Positions 63,401-64,000 of a stretch of 64,000 nt of DNA are shown one piece after another. The stretch lies in assembly GCF_026283925.1 (NCBI RefSeq), contig NZ_JAPDPF010000009.1, positions 1 to 64,000 on the forward strand, read 5' to 3'. Positions within the stretch are counted from its first letter, which is position 1, and each line of letters starts with the position of its first letter. This DNA comes from Dyella halodurans (GTDB taxonomy: Bacteria > Pseudomonadota > Gammaproteobacteria > Xanthomonadales > Rhodanobacteraceae). The position numbers and the translations under genes are program-made. A model generated the notes under the pieces. The model was given only the letters and a program-made list of their open reading frames with translations, made no database searches and had not been told where the DNA came from.

Positions 63401-63637
63401 CTACTTATGCTTTGACTGTTGTTGCTTGCGATATTCGGGGACCGGCAAACCACCCCAGCCCCAGTTTTCCAGCTCCACTTCATCGATGGCGACAAAGGTG
63501 GAATCCAGCGGCTTGTTCAACACGTCGAGCAACAACTGGCTGACGCCCTTGATCAAGGCAGCCTTCTGCTCCGCGGTGGCAGCGCTAAGGCCAGGTGCTG
63601 AACCCTCGCGGGTAATTTTGATGTTCACGAAAGGCAT
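63401..63637 (-). CDS. 4-oxalocrotonate tautomerase family protein
   Basis: 78 aa. MPFVNIKITREG begins with Pro2, the catalytic base after Met removal. TAEQKAALIKGVSQLLLDVLNKPLDSTFVAIDEVELENWGWGGLPV is the common 4-OT pattern. A small insertion (SAPGLSA) follows the first strand, and a Gln/Lys-rich tail (YRKQQQSKHK) ends it. It lies 51 bases downstream of the SDR gene, so both belong to one leftward operon. Confidence 0.9.
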   Translation of the reverse strand: MPFVNIKITREGSAPGLSAATAEQKAALIKGVSQLLLDVLNKPLDSTFVAIDEVELENWGWGGLPVPEYRKQQQSKHK

Positions 63638-63688
63638 GACTGTTTCCTCGAGAAAAGGGGGTGGACACCCTGCCCACCCCGCTAGTCC

Positions 63689-64000
63689 TTAGTGGCCGGC
63701 GCTCTGGCCACCGTCAACGTGCAGGATCTCACCGGTGACGAAACCCGCCGAGTCGAGATAGATCACGGCGTCGGTGATGTCGGACATCTCGCCCATGCGA
63801 CCCACCGGGTGCAGGCCCGCGAGCACACCGTGCGTCTCTGGCGCATGCATCGGGCTCTTGATGATGCCCGGCGACACGGCATTCACGCGGATGCCGCGCT
63901 TGGCGTACTCGATGGCCATCGACTTGGTGGCCGCGTTGAGGCCGCCCTTGGTCAGCGAAGCCAGCACCGACGGCACGCCATCGATCGCGTGGTCGACCAG
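63689..64000 (-). CDS. SDR family oxidoreductase (partial, continues past window end)
   Basis: Only the C-terminal 103 codons lie in the window: LVDHAIDGVPSVLASLTKGGLNAATKSMAIEYAKRGIRVNAVSPGIIKSPMH, then HPVGRMGEMSDITDAVIYLDSAGFVTGEILHVDGGQSAGH, a classical SDR end. The YxxxK pair is atypical: the residue four before Lys is Ala (A-S-L-T-K), so the catalytic Tyr is lacking at the usual place. The rest of the gene, including the NAD(P) loop, is beyond base 64000. Confidence 0.9.
   Translation of the reverse strand: MVDHAIDGVPSVLASLTKGGLNAATKSMAIEYAKRGIRVNAVSPGIIKSPMHAPETHGVLAGLHPVGRMGEMSDITDAVIYLDSAGFVTGEILHVDGGQSAGH

Noticed and set aside
1-64000. CRISPR arrays, rRNA, tRNA, prophage or integrative elements
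   Set aside because: I looked for regularly spaced repeats, RNA gene signatures, integrases and phage genes and saw none. A covariance-model scan would be needed to exclude small RNAs.

Overview
High-GC gammaproteobacterial chromosome. Gene content (NfeD/slipin pair, YaeQ, TIGR03862-type flavoprotein, prolyl aminopeptidase, many Sec-exported enzymes of Xanthomonadales type) and a leading intergenic repeat point to Xanthomonadales, most likely Rhodanobacteraceae (Dyella/Luteibacter/Rhodanobacter type). This placement is inference from gene families and base composition; no rRNA or tRNA gene was seen. There is no clear prophage, insertion sequence, plasmid gene or CRISPR array.

Layout. 1-430: intergenic repeat. 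431-6639: nfeD-slipin, yaeQ, a flavoprotein, an HDOD protein and a luciferase-like monooxygenase; a REPIN-like double palindrome follows at 6714-6825. 6917-14258: exported enzymes, including two SAM-methyltransferase-fold proteins with signal peptides, a creatininase/beta-propeller/SnoaL operon and an M20 peptidase. 14372-16592: two 2H-phosphoesterase (2'-5' RNA ligase-like) genes flanking a glycine-rich DUF1269-like gene. 16802-18903: a tightly coupled three-gene operon encoding a membrane-anchored receiver-domain protein, a protein with ADP-ribosyltransferase-like motifs and an all-helical unknown. 19031-32500: mixed housekeeping and accessory genes (GIY-YIG, methyltransferase, M28 peptidase, isochorismatase, UBP zinc finger with a ThuA-like partner, prolyl aminopeptidase, VOC/DUF3820). 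32827-45040: GH30 glycosidase, RidA, a LuxR/HD-GYP-like regulator divergent from an exported alpha/beta hydrolase, cytochrome P460, ThiM, TehA, a MOSC-reductase-ferredoxin fusion and an aldo/keto reductase. 45285-50297: EmrAB-TolC-type efflux operon with divergent TetR regulator. 50332-56254: two DNA glycosylases, haloperoxidase-like hydrolase, MsrA, cupin, and a divergent SDR/GlxA-type regulator pair.

56284-63278 is the most coherent island. A histidine kinase, an OmpR-family regulator and a CxxC redoxin are transcribed leftward. Rightward run Ohr, a BufA1-type bufferin precursor, a DoxX-family membrane protein, an alpha/beta hydrolase with Asp in place of the nucleophilic Ser, a second precursor of BufA2 type, the MNIO (DUF692) maturase and the BufC (DUF2063) partner. 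The divergent control region carries two copies of a tandem TGTAT-N5-TGTAY motif, the layout expected for OmpR-family binding. Bufferins are cysteine-rich periplasmic RiPPs linked to copper protection. The ties here to Ohr, a redoxin, a two-component system and an active-site-altered hydrolase suggest a metal/oxidative-stress island with two peptides served by one maturation machine.

The window ends inside an SDR gene that precedes a tautomerase. Where start codons were moved from the longest open frame, this was based on Shine-Dalgarno sites, signal peptides and family start positions.
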